From: Leptospiraceae bacterium | Lineage (GTDB): Bacteria; Spirochaetota; Leptospiria; Leptospirales; Leptospiraceae | Reading direction: 5' to 3' | DNA length: 64,000 nucleotides | Assembly (NCBI GenBank): GCA_024233865.1 | Contig: JACKPA010000001.1 | Location: 620,001 to 684,000, forward strand | Part shown: piece after piece, positions 1 through 9,370 of the stretch | How positions within the stretch are numbered: position 1 is the first letter of the stretch | How the letters are laid out: every line of letters begins with the position of its first letter | The notes under the pieces: model-generated | What the model was told of the DNA's origin: nothing | Databases searched by the model: none | Seen by the model: only the letters and a program-made list of their open reading frames with translations | Position numbers and translations under genes: made by a program

Positions 1-60
1 TATTCACCACAGATTTACACAGATGGACACCGATTTTTTAATTCCTATTTGATTTTTTTG
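1..60. repeat. Dispersed CACCACAGAT..ACACCGAT-type intergenic repeat
   Basis: Positions 5-38 carry alternating CACAGAT / ACACAGAT / ACACCGAT words. The same vocabulary recurs at 200-226 (minus-strand sense: ACCACAGATACACACTGATT) and at 46374-46443. Such CACAGAT-rich blocks are common dispersed intergenic repeats in bacterial genomes. The rest of 1-207 is AT-rich and shows no supportable gene. Confidence 0.55.
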
Positions 61-207
61 ATTAATAAAAAATTGAATAGTTTATATAGTGAATCTCGCA
101 CTTATCCCTTACGGATTTTTATAAAACTATTTTCATATAATACGCATTTATTTATAATTATCATAAATATACTTTATAATAACAATACTTCCCCATATCC
201 GTGTTAA

Positions 208-588
<381 letters not shown>

Positions 589-592
589 GTTT

Positions 593-1165
593 TTATCCTT
601 TGTTTTTTAATTCTTTTCTTACTGGCACGTAATAAAGAGTTACCGCACCAGAGCCAAATGTTTTCGTTTTTAATAGTTTAAGATCAATTTTATCATTTAT
701 GCTTTTAAATAAGGGCAAACCGTTTCCTAAAATAACTGGGTGAATACAAAGTTGAAATTCATCAATTAAATTTAAGTTTGCAAAGGCTACAATTAGACTT
801 GGGCTTCCCACCAAAATATCTTTACCTGCTTGCTCTTTCAATACTAAAATTTCGTCTTTAATGATTTCTTTTTTCAATTCTGTATTTTTCCAATCAATAT
901 TTTTCAGGGTGCGCGAAAAAACAATCTTGGAAATATTATCAATCAATACGGCAAATTCATTCGTTGGTTTGTTTGCGGTAGGATGTTTTACGACAGAAGG
1001 CCAATAACTTTCCATAAGTTGATAGGTTGTTCTTCCGGCTAACCAAGTGTCCGCGCTACTTAATAGGTCATTGTAATGTTGGTGTAATTCATCATCTGCA
1101 ATGCCTGCCGTGTGGTCGCAAAACCCGTCAAGTGTCATATTGATTCCTGCAATTATTTTTCTCAT
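593..1165 (-). CDS. Dihydrofolate reductase-like protein (RibD C-terminal fold)
   Basis: 190 residues, close to the usual length of the YwjB/YyaP-type DHFR-like family, which shares the fold of the RibD reductase domain. It opens with the signature MRKIIAGINMTLDGF, followed by DTWLAGRTTYQLMESYW (NADPH-binding region), KIVFSRTL, DILVGSPSLIVAFANLNLIDEF and HPVILGNGLPLF. The family uses NAD(P)H, but most members of this branch have no proven substrate, so no pathway is assigned. It precedes the VOC fragment by 4 nt and starts 1 nt after a 35-codon remnant (1167-1274). A distinct paralogue is at 19014-19556. Confidence 0.85.
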   Translation of the reverse strand: MRKIIAGINMTLDGFCDHTAGIADDELHQHYNDLLSSADTWLAGRTTYQLMESYWPSVVKHPTANKPTNEFAVLIDNISKIVFSRTLKNIDWKNTELKKEIIKDEILVLKEQAGKDILVGSPSLIVAFANLNLIDEFQLCIHPVILGNGLPLFKSINDKIDLKLLKTKTFGSGAVTLYYVPVRKELKNKG

Positions 1166-1166
1166 T

Positions 1167-1274
1167 TTATTTCTTCTTAATCTCCCATGCTACCTGTTTT
1201 GACTTTTCCAGATGTTCTTTTCTTTTAGCTTGATCCGTGGTTATTAAAAAGATATGGGTAAGGATATGGCTCAT
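1167..1274 (-). pseudogene. Small ORF, probable 3' remnant of a lost gene
   Basis: 35 codons, ending KEHLEKSKQVAWEIKKK and stopping 1 nt before the DHFR-like start. The first ~15 codons lie inside repeat copy B (1232-1270); only the charged helical tail looks like protein. No ribosome site is obvious. The most economical reading is that the repeat replaced the 5' part of a gene that stood first in the DHFR-VOC operon, mirroring the loss of the VOC 3' end. The family cannot be named from the tail. Confidence 0.3.
1232..1270. repeat. Repeat copy B upstream of the DHFR-like gene
   Basis: Minus-strand GCCATATCCTTACCCATA, spacer, TTTTTAATAACCACGGAT. Direct-orientation partner of 218-260. The remaining intergenic DNA (1275-1428) shows no gene. 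Confidence 0.45.
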
Positions 1275-1428
1275 GAGTAAGGGATTATTGGAGATTGCCT
1301 TTAAGCCGGAAAAACGGAAATAACTGTTATGGGTATTTGACATCCGCAGGAGAATTGAAACTTTTCTGTTTCTTCAATCATTAATCCGGTATACCTAACT
1401 AACAGTCTTTCCGTGTGGTGGGTAAATA

Positions 1429-2271
1429 TTATAAACCTTTAGGATAAAACGTGCCTAAGTTTTTTTCATCTTCCTTTTCATATCTTTCAAGGACTTCCTT
1501 TAAAGTTGGATGATTGTACAATTTACCTTTTCTCATAAATTCTTTAGGAATTGCTTTCAATATATCAAGGATCTCTTTTTCCTTAATGTCTTCACCTGCA
1601 AGTTTTTTTATGCTTAAATCTAAAGCTTGGTAAAAAGATACTTTTTCTTTGATATTTTCTTTTTTAATCCATTTTTGAATTTCAGAAAAATTTTCAGTTT
1701 CCATTGATTGCCCTTTTTCTTCAGCAGGCTTCTTCTCTTCTTTATCTTTTTTAGTCTTAGCTTTTTCTTCCTTAGAAGCAATTTTTACTCTTTCCTCAAC
1801 GTCCTTAATTAGAATAGAAACATTTTCAGCAGATTTGATCGAATCGTCAGCATTTTTAATCTTTGCTGATTTATCACTTGATGTTACTGATGCATAATAA
1901 TACAAATTCATCAAGTAATAGCTTTTTTCTATTTTTTGCCTCATATCAATTTCTTCATGAGTAGCTTTGTTCACCTCATCAGCTAATAAGGAAATATCCT
2001 TATTTGTTTTTTCGGTCAAATTAGAATCTAACTCTGACTTATAAAAATCATTCCTAGCCATTGTAAACTTTTCAAAGAGCTTTGAAAAATCGGGAGGTGG
2101 AGGAGGTGGAGGTGTTTCTTCTTTGGCTATTGCCGGCGGGGGGGATGGCTCCTTATATGGCAAAAAGGCTTTTAACCCGCTCACAAAAACAATTAATAAT
2201 GCCGATATAATAATACCTAACCATAAGTTTCCTTCAGATTTTTCCTTATTTATTGATTTTCCTTCAGACAT
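1429..2271 (-). CDS. Membrane-anchored proline-rich coiled-coil protein, unknown function
   Basis: 280 residues. A short charged N-terminus is followed by one hydrophobic segment (about residues 17-37, LGIIISALLIVFVSG), then a PPP.. linker with a run of seven prolines near residues 53-59. The rest is highly charged and helical, with Lys/Glu-rich stretches (KEEKAKTKKDKEEKK) and no cysteines. The layout suggests an inner-membrane protein with an extended periplasmic domain. The start is supported by AAGGAG 8 nt upstream. It lies downstream of the patatin gene but is separated by 300 nt, so it is probably its own transcript. No family recognised. Confidence 0.6.
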   Translation of the reverse strand: MSEGKSINKEKSEGNLWLGIIISALLIVFVSGLKAFLPYKEPSPPPAIAKEETPPPPPPPDFSKLFEKFTMARNDFYKSELDSNLTEKTNKDISLLADEVNKATHEEIDMRQKIEKSYYLMNLYYYASVTSSDKSAKIKNADDSIKSAENVSILIKDVEERVKIASKEEKAKTKKDKEEKKPAEEKGQSMETENFSEIQKWIKKENIKEKVSFYQALDLSIKKLAGEDIKEKEILDILKAIPKEFMRKGKLYNHPTLKEVLERYEKEDEKNLGTFYPKGL

Positions 2272-2571
2272 TTTAGTTTTCTCCTTTTCAAACCTGGTGA
2301 AATAGTTTCTTGCTTTGCCTCTTCATATAAGAAGCATCATTTATCCATCTATATACACCTATCCAGTTTCATTAAAATTTAAGCAATAAGCATACCAATG
2401 CATATTCAGATAACTCAAATTTATAATTTACCAATAGAAAATTGAAAAAAAGTTTTAAATTTATTCGATAAGAAAGAAAATAAAACAAAATTCACTAAAA
2501 CACAAATAATTAACAATGTATTTATGCCGGAAAAACGCACTTTCCTGTATAATAATTTATTTATAATTGTA
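2272..2571. other. Intergenic region between patatin gene and proline-rich protein
   Basis: 300 nt, strongly AT-rich. Open frames here are low-complexity and hydrophobic with no family resemblance. It should hold the terminator of the envelope operon and the promoter of the 1429-2271 gene. I see no stable hairpin or confident promoter. Confidence 0.4.
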
Positions 2572-4032
2572 TCAAATACTATAATTTGATCTTTCAAAAA
2601 TACTGTAGACCTTATTAGTTTTGGCATTTCCTTTTTTTGTTCTTTGTAATTTGGCAATACAAGATTCTAAAATTTGGTTTAAGCGCAGCTGATCTTTAAT
2701 GAAGGCAATTTTAGGCCAGGTTGCTAACTGTCCTTTGCGGATATAATCCTCAAATTCGTTGGGGTCTGGATTTGCCATTAACTGTGTAAAAGCTTTGATA
2801 TCCATCGGGTAGGATATATTGATGTCCCCCCTGTATTCTTGTTCCATCAAAGCTCGTATTTTATCGACAATAGAAAGCCAAGGCATTTTTTCTGAAAGCC
2901 TGAGAGCAACATCCATAAATTTAAGAGCCTGAAATTGAATTGTGGAAAAAGCTAAATCTGATAGAAAATACCAGAACCCTCCATGGTTTTGTTCAGGTAC
3001 AAATGGTAATACATGTGGATTGGCTTGAGATACTATTGACCGACTGACGTTATGTAAACGCATAATTCGTCGCATAGGGACATCGAGATGTACAGAACCA
3101 TCTATCCATTTTTCTGATTCCATATACGGAACGACCTCCCCCTGTTGGTTTTTTGCCTGTAGTGATACTGGAGGAAAAATTCCTGGGATAGCACAGGAAG
3201 CTAACGCACTATTTCTGATCAGTACATTGGGTGCTGAGAGATAGTTTAGTACTTTTGGTTTTTGTCGCTTGCGAGTAGCAGATACGGAAATGTTTAATAC
3301 ACGTCCAGTTTTTTGATAAGCTTCCAGGAAAGTTAAATCAAGAACATTGTTATAAATGTGCTCTTTCAATTGTTCTGGGTCCATGATACCACCCTTTCGC
3401 AACATATCCCAAAGCGGATACATACGAATTGCAACTTTGTGCAACTGATCTAAATCAGAAAAGAGTGTATGTAATTCCTTGTCGGTTCTAGTGCACACAG
3501 CAGCGGCAACGACAGAACCCATACTGGCTCCAGAGATAATTGATGGTAAGAGTTTTTCATCATGGAGAGCTTTGGTAACTCCTATGTGATAAATTCCAAG
3601 GGCAGCACCACCACTTAATATTAGCACAGTTTTTCCATGAACGCGATTGCCTTCCGTGAATAGTTGTAGCTTATCGTTATCAGAAAAATTCTCGATTTCT
3701 GTTTCACAAATATAATTTATCGACGTTTCAATTTCTTGCAGATAGTCTCCTATGAGGTATTTGGTACCTGACCTCGCCTGACTATAAAGTTGTGGATTGT
3801 TTAGTTCGTATGAATGTCTAGATAAACTTTCTAAAATAACATCGATCAACTTTTTTGCTTCATTTGCCTGTCTTAGTTTTCTCATTATTTCGAGGTGCTC
3901 ACGGATTAATATAGAGTGGTAGAGATCTGATCTATCATCCTGACGCCACTGTAATTTTCCTTCTTTACGATCAAGATCTTCGGCCTGCTTTAACCATTCC
4001 TGATATGTTTTTGGTCGTTCATTAGCCATCAT
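2572..4032 (-). CDS. Patatin-like phospholipase with N-terminal DUF3336
   Basis: 486 residues. Residues 1-125 are helical and resemble DUF3336, which precedes patatin domains in bacterial and fungal lipases. The patatin core has all expected elements: oxyanion loop GGAALG (141-146), nucleophile elbow GASMGS with Ser170, and the catalytic aspartate in the DG dyad (Asp311-Gly312). Predicted activity is acyl-ester hydrolysis of phospholipids or neutral lipids. There is no signal peptide, so it is probably cytoplasmic or peripheral. The start overlaps the stop of the upstream GH13 gene (ATGA), pointing to translational coupling. The natural substrate cannot be read from sequence. Confidence 0.88.
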   Translation of the reverse strand: MMANERPKTYQEWLKQAEDLDRKEGKLQWRQDDRSDLYHSILIREHLEIMRKLRQANEAKKLIDVILESLSRHSYELNNPQLYSQARSGTKYLIGDYLQEIETSINYICETEIENFSDNDKLQLFTEGNRVHGKTVLILSGGAALGIYHIGVTKALHDEKLLPSIISGASMGSVVAAAVCTRTDKELHTLFSDLDQLHKVAIRMYPLWDMLRKGGIMDPEQLKEHIYNNVLDLTFLEAYQKTGRVLNISVSATRKRQKPKVLNYLSAPNVLIRNSALASCAIPGIFPPVSLQAKNQQGEVVPYMESEKWIDGSVHLDVPMRRIMRLHNVSRSIVSQANPHVLPFVPEQNHGGFWYFLSDLAFSTIQFQALKFMDVALRLSEKMPWLSIVDKIRALMEQEYRGDINISYPMDIKAFTQLMANPDPNEFEDYIRKGQLATWPKIAFIKDQLRLNQILESCIAKLQRTKKGNAKTNKVYSIFERSNYSI

Positions 4033-5657
4033 TCTAGCTTGACAATTGTTCCTTCATAAGGTTCCAAATGTATAATAGCGATGTTAATACCAGAGTCTTC
4101 TCGTTTATGAGTAGAAAAAATTACTTGTGCATTTCGTAGAGGAATGGGGCGATTTTCCAGAATAAATTTATCCTTTTTGTCGGAAAAATTAAGTAATATT
4201 AGCATTTGTTCTTTTTTGTCTATCTTTCTAAGATACGCCATTATCCTTTCGGAGTCTAAGTCTATTGGCTCAAAAGAACCAATTCGTAGAGAATCATATT
4301 TTTTTCGAATCGCAATTAGTTTCTTATAAAAAGTCAGCAAACTCTTTCTACTTTTAGCTTCCGTTTTCACATTGGTTTTATGATATTCCTGATTAATAGG
4401 CAGCCAAGGTTCTACTGTTGAAAAACCGGCATTCAAGCCATTTTCCCAGCACATAGGAAGTCTTGATATATCTCGACCGGGAAAAATTGGCCAATATTTC
4501 TTTCCTGCTGGGTCTTGAATTTTTTTATACGGAATTCTTTCGCTAAGCATTCCAAGTTCTTCTCCATAGTACAAAAAAGGAGTACCTTTTAAGGTTAATA
4601 ACATCAAAGCTGCTATTTTGGCTCTTGGAATTGCGTTATTTCCATTCCCATATCTGGAAATGTGCCTTTTGAAATCATGGTTGCTTAAGAAATAGGTAGG
4701 CCAGTCAGAACTTTTAAGGGATTTTTCCCATGCAACAATCGCTTCCATAAACTGAATCGGATTCCACTTGCAATAAGTAAATGCAAAGTTAAAGTTAAGA
4801 TGAAGCTCGTCGCTTTTTTCTCCGTAAAATGCGGCAGGTAACTTGGATGATCCTGGAGGGGGTTGAAAAACTTCTCCAATGGAAACTCTATCCGTATAAG
4901 AATCTAACAATTTTCGGAAATCTTTCAAAATTTCATGAGTTTCCGGACGGTTTCTGTCATATATATGTACTTGACAATCATAAGCTCGCAAACTCTTGTA
5001 AAAGTAACTTGGGTTATTCCTGAATTCAATATCTTTCACATAATAATTTACAACATCCAAACGAAATCCATCCACACCCAAATCCAACCAAAACCGTATG
5101 CTTTTAAAAATCTCTTCTTTTACTTCCGGATTTCGCCAATTCAAATCAGGCATTTCTTTTGCAAAACTATGCAAATAGTATTGATTTCGATCTTCATTAA
5201 ATTTCCAGGCACTCCCACCAAAAGCACTAAGCCATTTATTGGGTGGTTTTTGATCTTCCGGATTTTTCCATATATACCAATCACTTTTGGGATTGTCTCT
5301 AGAAGAACTAGATTCTATAAACCATGGATGCTTGTCGGACGTATGGTTTATAACCAAATCCATGATAATTTTGATATCTCTTTTATGAGCTTCTTTTATC
5401 AAAAGAGAAAACGTATCAAGCGTTCCAAACATCGGATCAATGTCTATATAATTGGCGACATCATAACCTCCATCTACCATAGGAGACGGATAAACGGGAG
5501 ATAGCCAGATAGCATCAATTCCCAAAGAATCAGGAGTTCCGTTTAAATAATCCAATTTTTGAATAATCCCACCAATATCCCCTATGCCGTCCCCATTGGA
5601 GTCATAAAAACTTTTGGGATAAATATGATAAAAAACTGCTTCTTTCCACCACGACAT
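4029..5657 (-). CDS. GH13 alpha-glucosidase / oligo-1,6-glucosidase
   Basis: 542 residues from the chosen start (MSWWKEAVFYHIYPKSF), the usual length of the oligo-1,6-glucosidase group; an upstream in-frame start would add 32 unrelated residues and lacks the AAGGA site seen here. All GH13 motifs are present: calcium loop DSNGDGIGD (19-27), region I DLVINH (100-105), region V MPDLNW, region II GFRLDVVN with nucleophile Asp201, region III EVF with acid Glu262, region IV SNHD with His327/Asp328. It should hydrolyse alpha-1,4 or alpha-1,6 glucosides in the cytoplasm. It sits in an envelope-lipid operon rather than a sugar-uptake cluster, so turnover of a storage or envelope glucan is possible. 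Confidence 0.92.
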   Translation of the reverse strand: MSWWKEAVFYHIYPKSFYDSNGDGIGDIGGIIQKLDYLNGTPDSLGIDAIWLSPVYPSPMVDGGYDVANYIDIDPMFGTLDTFSLLIKEAHKRDIKIIMDLVINHTSDKHPWFIESSSSRDNPKSDWYIWKNPEDQKPPNKWLSAFGGSAWKFNEDRNQYYLHSFAKEMPDLNWRNPEVKEEIFKSIRFWLDLGVDGFRLDVVNYYVKDIEFRNNPSYFYKSLRAYDCQVHIYDRNRPETHEILKDFRKLLDSYTDRVSIGEVFQPPPGSSKLPAAFYGEKSDELHLNFNFAFTYCKWNPIQFMEAIVAWEKSLKSSDWPTYFLSNHDFKRHISRYGNGNNAIPRAKIAALMLLTLKGTPFLYYGEELGMLSERIPYKKIQDPAGKKYWPIFPGRDISRLPMCWENGLNAGFSTVEPWLPINQEYHKTNVKTEAKSRKSLLTFYKKLIAIRKKYDSLRIGSFEPIDLDSERIMAYLRKIDKKEQMLILLNFSDKKDKFILENRPIPLRNAQVIFSTHKREDSGINIAIIHLEPYEGTIVKLE

Positions 5658-5674
5658 AGAGTGAATCCTTTTGA

Positions 5675-7105
5675 TTAAAATTGAAAGTATAAAAATGGCT
5701 GGCTTATGGCTACACTGTATATAAAGAAGCAAACCGCAATAACTATTCCACACATACTAAAAAACAACAGAGGTCTATCCATAATCCAATTGAATATATC
5801 CTCATTTTTTTCCAAAAACGCTTCGACTCCAAACAGCAAAAAAATAACCGCAATAAGTGAAATGGAAATATTCACATCTTTACCGGGAGAAAATTGAAAA
5901 GCCCGCCCCATCATCGTAAAAGAAACATCAAGCCCGCTAGAAAATCCTTCTGTTGGTCTCGCTCGAAAGAAAAACAAAGATAAGGCAAAAATAAAGGTTG
6001 GATACAAAATGCGAATAAACTTAGGAACTTTTTCCCATCCCTCTTTTATGGCTTTGTATTGAAAGATATACCTTTCGCATACCATTACAAGAGCCTGGGT
6101 TGTTCCCCAAAATATAAAAGTCCAGTCAGCTCCATGCCAAATACCACTTATAAAAGTCGTAAAAAAAACGTTAAAATATGCCCTATAAACATTCACCTTG
6201 TTTCCACCTAAAGAGATGTAAACGTAGTCTCGCAACCAAGAAGAAAAAGAAATATGCCAACGCCTCCACAGTTCGATAATGGTGCTGGAGAAAAAAGGTC
6301 TGTCAAAGTTTTTGGGAAGTTTAAAGCCCATAATCCTTGCCGTTCCGATGGCTATATCCGAATAACCCGAAAAATCGCAATAAACCTGGACCCCAAAAAG
6401 ATAAACAGCCAGCCAAATAGACGTACCGCTATAGGCTAAAGGATTCGCAAAAATCGGGTCAATGGCAATAGCTACAGGGTCTGCCACAAGAGTTTTTTTA
6501 AAGAATCCCCAAGCAATCTGCCTTGTTCCATGATAAAAATTTTCCTTTTCAAAAGTCTGCTTTTTTAAGAATTCTCCCATTAAGTCTCTTGCTCGAATAA
6601 TGGGACCGGCAACCAATTGTGGAAAAAAGCTCAAATACAAAGCAAATTGAAACAAATTTTTTGCTGGTTGTTCCACGCCTCGATGAACGTCTATGGCGTA
6701 AGAGATTGCCTGCAAGGTGAAAAAGGAAATACCCATAGGCAAAATAACACCAACAGGATAAGCATAAAAATCATCACAAGGTTTGAGAGAAAGAATGGAA
6801 TTCCAAGCTCGAAATGAAAAATCTATGTACTTAAAGAAATACAGAAGACTCAAGTTCCCAAAGATTGCTACGTTCAACCAAAAATATTTGGCAACTTTGG
6901 ATTGTACTTTTTGGTGAAAGATCACAACAAAATAGGTAAGCACAATGGAAAAGAACAGTAAGGCTAAAAACGTAACCTTAAAAACCGCATAAAAGTAGAT
7001 GCTTGTAACAAGTAACCACCACTTTTGGAGTTTGGGAGGTATAATAAAAAATATAAAAATTACTATCGGAGCAAAAACTAAAAAATGTACCGAATTAAAA
7101 AGCAT
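5675..7105 (-). CDS. MBOAT-family O-acyltransferase (AlgI-like)
   Basis: 476 residues with about ten hydrophobic segments. The AlgI-type core is intact: FFPQLVAGPIIRARDL (160-175), DFSGYSDIAIG (244-254), WRRWHISFSSWLRDYVY with His284 and SGIWHGADWTFIFWG with the invariant His324. Members transfer acyl groups across the inner membrane onto polysaccharides, usually with a partner SGNH/AlgJ-like protein. That partner is encoded 3 nt upstream (7109-8428). Acetylation of an exported polysaccharide or glycolipid is the likely role; the acceptor is unknown. Confidence 0.92.
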   Translation of the reverse strand: MLFNSVHFLVFAPIVIFIFFIIPPKLQKWWLLVTSIYFYAVFKVTFLALLFFSIVLTYFVVIFHQKVQSKVAKYFWLNVAIFGNLSLLYFFKYIDFSFRAWNSILSLKPCDDFYAYPVGVILPMGISFFTLQAISYAIDVHRGVEQPAKNLFQFALYLSFFPQLVAGPIIRARDLMGEFLKKQTFEKENFYHGTRQIAWGFFKKTLVADPVAIAIDPIFANPLAYSGTSIWLAVYLFGVQVYCDFSGYSDIAIGTARIMGFKLPKNFDRPFFSSTIIELWRRWHISFSSWLRDYVYISLGGNKVNVYRAYFNVFFTTFISGIWHGADWTFIFWGTTQALVMVCERYIFQYKAIKEGWEKVPKFIRILYPTFIFALSLFFFRARPTEGFSSGLDVSFTMMGRAFQFSPGKDVNISISLIAVIFLLFGVEAFLEKNEDIFNWIMDRPLLFFSMCGIVIAVCFFIYSVAISQPFLYFQF

Positions 7106-7108
7106 TGA

Positions 7109-8428
7109 TTACTCCAACTCTCGTTTTAAAGCTCTCGTAAGCCACTTGTTTCCAATTTCCGTTAGGTGCCCATCGCCTGGTATCGAATAATCTTTAATAC
7201 CGGAATATTTCTCTTGTCCTGATGGTAGTTTGATTTTATTTCCACACATCTCTTTGGTGTAAGGAAGGATGTCTATAATTCGTATGCTGTGTTTTTTAAA
7301 AAATGCTCCGGCTCGAATGGCATAATCTCCTAACGGATGGTATTTTCCATTTGTATAGCAGTAAATTTCTTCGATTTGAATCGGAAGAAATACTATAATT
7401 AGCTCAAAATTATATTTTTTGGCTGTTTCTATCATCAAATTATAGGCTCTAATCGTAATTTCCGGTAGTGGTGGAAGGTCTTTATCTGACGAAGGAGGAG
7501 AGTCTTCACATTTATAAGAGTTAGGTACAGGTTCCGGGCAATACATTGCCTTGTAATCCTCTTGGCTCATATTTTGAGGACTTGGTTTTGCTTTTGTGTT
7601 TTGGAGTTGCCCATTCATACAAACTGATTTGGGAGGAGGGTGAAAAAAAGAGGACACAAAATAGGAAAAAATGTTTGCATCACCTACTTCTTCCGAATGT
7701 AAAATTCCCATTAATTGCAACTCTTTTTGCATGGAAAGAAATGCTCCAATCAACTGCAAGCTTAGCTGCTCCCAGGCAAGTTTAAGAGCTTGGAGCAGAT
7801 AAGATATTCTAGTTAATTCAAATTGGATGTAAAAGTTTCTTTTAAATTCTTTGTCGTTTTCCCGTAGAGCGTCTGTTTCGTCATCAGGCAAAACTCCTTG
7901 CTCGCGCAGCGATTCTGGAATCGTAAAGTCGTTTGGAGATACAAAAAATAAAACCTCTTTTAGGTTAGGTAATTTAGGTGCCATTTCCATGAGTCTTTTA
8001 GCTGATCCCATCGATCCGTAGGCATCTACGCCCAGGTTAATGCTCTGCCTTGGTTCTCCTTTAATAACCGTTCCGTCTAGCAGCCTACAAAAAGTATCTT
8101 CGTCAGAAACTCCAAATCCCATCACGATACTATCCCCCAAGCAAGCTATTTTAGGCTTGTTTGGAACCGGCTCTGGAGTTCCCCTGTGTCCTAACGAATT
8201 GGTTGTAAACTTACCTTCCCAAAGGTCGGCGTAATGGCGAACATAAATGTCCACATTAGGTGCCAGAGTAATTCCATATTCGGGGTGATACCCATGCAAA
8301 ATTTTGACATCTCGATAGTATTGAAGGGTTTTGGGTTTTAGAAACCTAAGACTAAGCTCAGTTCCAATCAAAACAAAGGCTAAAAACAAGAGGAAAAATA
8401 CAAACTTTTTTAAAATGGTAACAATCAT
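7109..8428 (-). CDS. Membrane-anchored SGNH/GDSL-like hydrolase, partner of MBOAT
   Basis: 439 residues: one N-terminal membrane anchor (8-24), then an extracytoplasmic SGNH fold. Block I is LGDSIVMGFGV with Ser100 as nucleophile, block III resembles FVSPNDF, and the C-terminal Asp/His element is DGHLTEIG (Asp419, His421). A cysteine-containing insert occupies roughly 270-320. Such proteins accompany MBOAT acyltransferases and are thought to complete transfer of acetyl groups to polysaccharides, as AlgJ/AlgX do for alginate. The 3-nt spacing to the MBOAT gene supports this pairing. Confidence 0.82.
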   Translation of the reverse strand: MIVTILKKFVFFLLFLAFVLIGTELSLRFLKPKTLQYYRDVKILHGYHPEYGITLAPNVDIYVRHYADLWEGKFTTNSLGHRGTPEPVPNKPKIACLGDSIVMGFGVSDEDTFCRLLDGTVIKGEPRQSINLGVDAYGSMGSAKRLMEMAPKLPNLKEVLFFVSPNDFTIPESLREQGVLPDDETDALRENDKEFKRNFYIQFELTRISYLLQALKLAWEQLSLQLIGAFLSMQKELQLMGILHSEEVGDANIFSYFVSSFFHPPPKSVCMNGQLQNTKAKPSPQNMSQEDYKAMYCPEPVPNSYKCEDSPPSSDKDLPPLPEITIRAYNLMIETAKKYNFELIIVFLPIQIEEIYCYTNGKYHPLGDYAIRAGAFFKKHSIRIIDILPYTKEMCGNKIKLPSGQEKYSGIKDYSIPGDGHLTEIGNKWLTRALKRELE

Positions 8429-8431
8429 AAA

Positions 8432-9367
8432 CTAACGGTAAAAAAAGATAATCACTCCAAGACCAAGTAAAACTCTATAATATCCAAAAAGAGAAAAACT
8501 ATGTTTTTTGATATAGGCTAAAAACCATTTGATGATTAGAAAGCAAAACACAAAAGACAAAATCGAACCTAATGCCAAAAGTGGAAGTGTGTCCGAATTC
8601 AAAATTGCTCTGTGTTTATAGAGTTTATAAATTCCGGCAGCTATCAAAACAGGAATTGCCAAAAAGAAAGAAAATTCAGCCGCATCTTTTTTTGTTAAAC
8701 CAAGCATTCTCCCGGTGATAATTGTAGCCGCAGACCTTGACACACCAGGGATCAAAGCAATGCACTGGAATATTCCAATAAGACTTGCTTTCTTTAGAGA
8801 TACGGCTTCCCGTTCATTTTGCTCCCTTCGGCTACGCTCAGGGAGCGAGGAGGCAGATGATTCCGAATGTTGAGATGGTTCCGAACATTGAGATGGTTCC
8901 GAACATTGAGCGTAGTCGAAATGTGAAAACTTCCATTCCACAACAAGGATAACCAAACCACCAAGCAACCAAGCCAAACCCAAAATAAGCAAAAGGTCTT
9001 CTCTTGATTTTATAACATTGAGAAAATCTTTCAAGGCAAAACCAACCAGCATAACCGGAAAACTACCAACTATTATGGATAAGATGAAATTTAGTCCGCC
9101 TTTATCCTTGGTTTTACCTAGGCTATAAGAAAAAGCCTGTTTTAATCTATCCCATAAGTAGCTAAAATACAAAACAATTACAGAAAAAATAGCTCCTGTT
9201 TGGATAAATATATCAAACAGATCGTCAAAATTAATCGTATTTTCTCCTAACTCAACAAAGGGAAAAAAACTGGAATATAGAAACAAATGACCTGTAGAGG
9301 AAACAGGCAAAAATTCGGTTAACGATTCAATTATGCTCCTAAAAAAAACGTTTAGATAATTAGGCAT
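8432..9367 (-). CDS. uppP: Undecaprenyl-diphosphatase carrying a repeat-derived insert
   Basis: 311 residues against about 265-275 for the family. UppP/BacA dephosphorylates undecaprenyl diphosphate in the inner membrane, recycling the lipid carrier for peptidoglycan and polysaccharide export. Both catalytic motifs are intact: ESLTEFLPVSSTGH (14-27) and PGVSRSAATI (207-216). The additional length is one block at residues 149-188, Ser/Glu/Gln/Arg-rich and repetitive, placed after the helix ending VVEWKFS and before LKKASLIGIFQC. That block is a dispersed DNA repeat read in frame (separate entry). It probably forms a soluble loop, so activity may be kept. Confidence 0.93.
   Translation of the reverse strand: MPNYLNVFFRSIIESLTEFLPVSSTGHLFLYSSFFPFVELGENTINFDDLFDIFIQTGAIFSVIVLYFSYLWDRLKQAFSYSLGKTKDKGGLNFILSIIVGSFPVMLVGFALKDFLNVIKSREDLLLILGLAWLLGGLVILVVEWKFSHFDYAQCSEPSQCSEPSQHSESSASSLPERSRREQNEREAVSLKKASLIGIFQCIALIPGVSRSAATIITGRMLGLTKKDAAEFSFFLAIPVLIAAGIYKLYKHRAILNSDTLPLLALGSILSFVFCFLIIKWFLAYIKKHSFSLFGYYRVLLGLGVIIFFYR
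8804..8923. repeat. In-frame repeat insertion within uppP, with 18-bp tandem units
   Basis: On the plus strand the segment opens with CCCTTCGGCTACGCTCAGGG and closes with TTGAGCGTAGTCGAAA, whose TTCGGCTACGCTCA / TGAGCGTAGTCGAA ends are inverted with one mismatch. This is the widespread CCTGAGCGTAGTCGAAGG-type intergenic repeat. Between the ends lie about three 18-bp units of the form TTCCGAACATTGAGATGG. Total length is a multiple of three and there is no stop, so it encodes about 40 residues of UppP. Confidence 0.85.
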
Positions 9368-9370
9368 AAA

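Noticed and set aside
4935..5504. 189-codon plus-strand frame
   Set aside because: Fully antisense to the GH13 gene, whose catalytic motifs are all intact in the other strand.
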